DNA from: Kiloniellales bacterium
GTDB taxonomy: Bacteria > Pseudomonadota > Alphaproteobacteria > Kiloniellales > JAKSDN01
DNA length: 5,597 nt
Direction: 5' to 3'
NCBI GenBank assembly: GCA_022360075.1
Contig: JAKSDN010000631.1
Span: forward strand, 1 to 5,597
Shown here: positions 5,273 to 5,597 of the stretch, in pieces
Position numbering within the stretch: position 1 is the first letter of the stretch
Layout of the letters: every line of letters starts with the position of its first letter
Notes under the pieces: generated by a model
Told to the model about the DNA's origin: nothing
Database searches by the model: none
The model's input: the letters and a program-made list of their open reading frames with translations, nothing else
Position numbers and translations under genes: made by a program

Positions 5273-5597
5273 ATGAGCACCAAGAAAGTCACCATTACGA
5301 TCAACGGCGAAAGCTTCGAAGAAGACGTGCCGATCCGCATGCTGCTGAGCGACTTCATCCGCGACCGCGCCGGGCTGACCGGCACCCACATCGGCTGCAC
5401 CTACGAAGGCGTCTGCGGCGCCTGCACGGTCCAGCTCGACGGCGAGGCGGTGAAGAGCTGCCTGGTTCTCGCCGTGCAGGCCGACGGCCACGCCGTGACC
5501 ACCGTCGAGGGCCTCGCGACCAACGGCGAGCTCGGCACGATCCAGAAGGCCTTCAACGAGCATCACGCGTTGCAGTGCGGCTACTGCACGCCCGGCA
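5273..5597 (+). CDS. [2Fe-2S] small subunit of a molybdenum hydroxylase (CoxS family), incomplete at window edge
   Basis: Iron-sulfur subunit that relays electrons from the molybdenum centre to the FAD subunit. The first 108 residues are visible; the C-terminal part is cut off. The N-terminal plant-ferredoxin-like domain (KKVTITINGESFEEDV, then LLSDFIRDRAGLTGTHIGC) holds cysteines C42, C48, C51 and C63. The second all-helical domain begins with LQCGYCTPG (C102, C105); its later CxC-type ligands fall outside the window. The usual first-cluster spacing is C-x4-C-x2-C-x11-C. Here the first gap is five residues (CTYEGVC), while x2 and x11 are kept. The ATG at 5273 has GGGAG at 5261-5265, 7 nt away, and lies 30 bp after the FAD-subunit stop, indicating one transcript. 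The large molybdopterin subunit should follow downstream but is not seen. Confidence 0.93.
   Translation, partial: MSTKKVTITINGESFEEDVPIRMLLSDFIRDRAGLTGTHIGCTYEGVCGACTVQLDGEAVKSCLVLAVQADGHAVTTVEGLATNGELGTIQKAFNEHHALQCGYCTPG

Overview
The window is GC-rich (clearly above 60% in the coding parts) with strong G/C third-position bias. Its genes have the style of a soil or marine alphaproteobacterium (Rhodospirillales/Hyphomicrobiales-like). The lineage is an inference from codon use and gene content; there is no rRNA or other marker here.

Layout. The left 3.15 kb is a minus-strand operon for a CUT1-type (sugar/polyol class) ABC importer. In transcription order it holds a Tat-exported solute-binding protein (3150-1540), a MalG/UgpE-type permease (1484-624) and a MalF/UgpA-type permease (627 to the left edge, C-terminus cut off). 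No ATPase gene is visible; it may lie beyond the left edge. A perfect 11-bp GC-rich hairpin and a possible 19-codon linking ORF sit between the binding protein and the first permease. A 133-bp divergent intergenic region (3151-3283) separates this operon from a plus-strand set: an SMP-30/gluconolactonase/LRE-family lactonase (3284-4198), a 171-bp leader (4199-4369), the FAD-binding medium subunit of a CoxMSL/xanthine-dehydrogenase-type molybdenum hydroxylase (4370-5242), and its [2Fe-2S] small subunit (5273 to the right edge, incomplete). The molybdopterin large subunit is expected just past the right edge but is not seen.

How the genes may work together (inference): the importer brings in a small carbohydrate-like substrate. 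The molybdenum dehydrogenase oxidises an aldehyde, lactol or heterocyclic carbon, and the SMP-30 enzyme opens a lactone formed along the way. An identical 10-mer (GATCAATAAG) occurs in the leader of the transporter operon and in the leader of the dehydrogenase genes, in the same orientation relative to the downstream gene, which hints at co-regulation.

The most unusual items are: CX5C instead of CX4C spacing in the first [2Fe-2S] loop of the small subunit; a cysteine-containing replacement after the TIGG motif of the FAD subunit; G-before-F permease order; the hairpin and mini-ORF linker; and a 43-nt T-free leader before the FAD-subunit gene. No RNA gene, mobile element, CRISPR array or rho-independent terminator was found.
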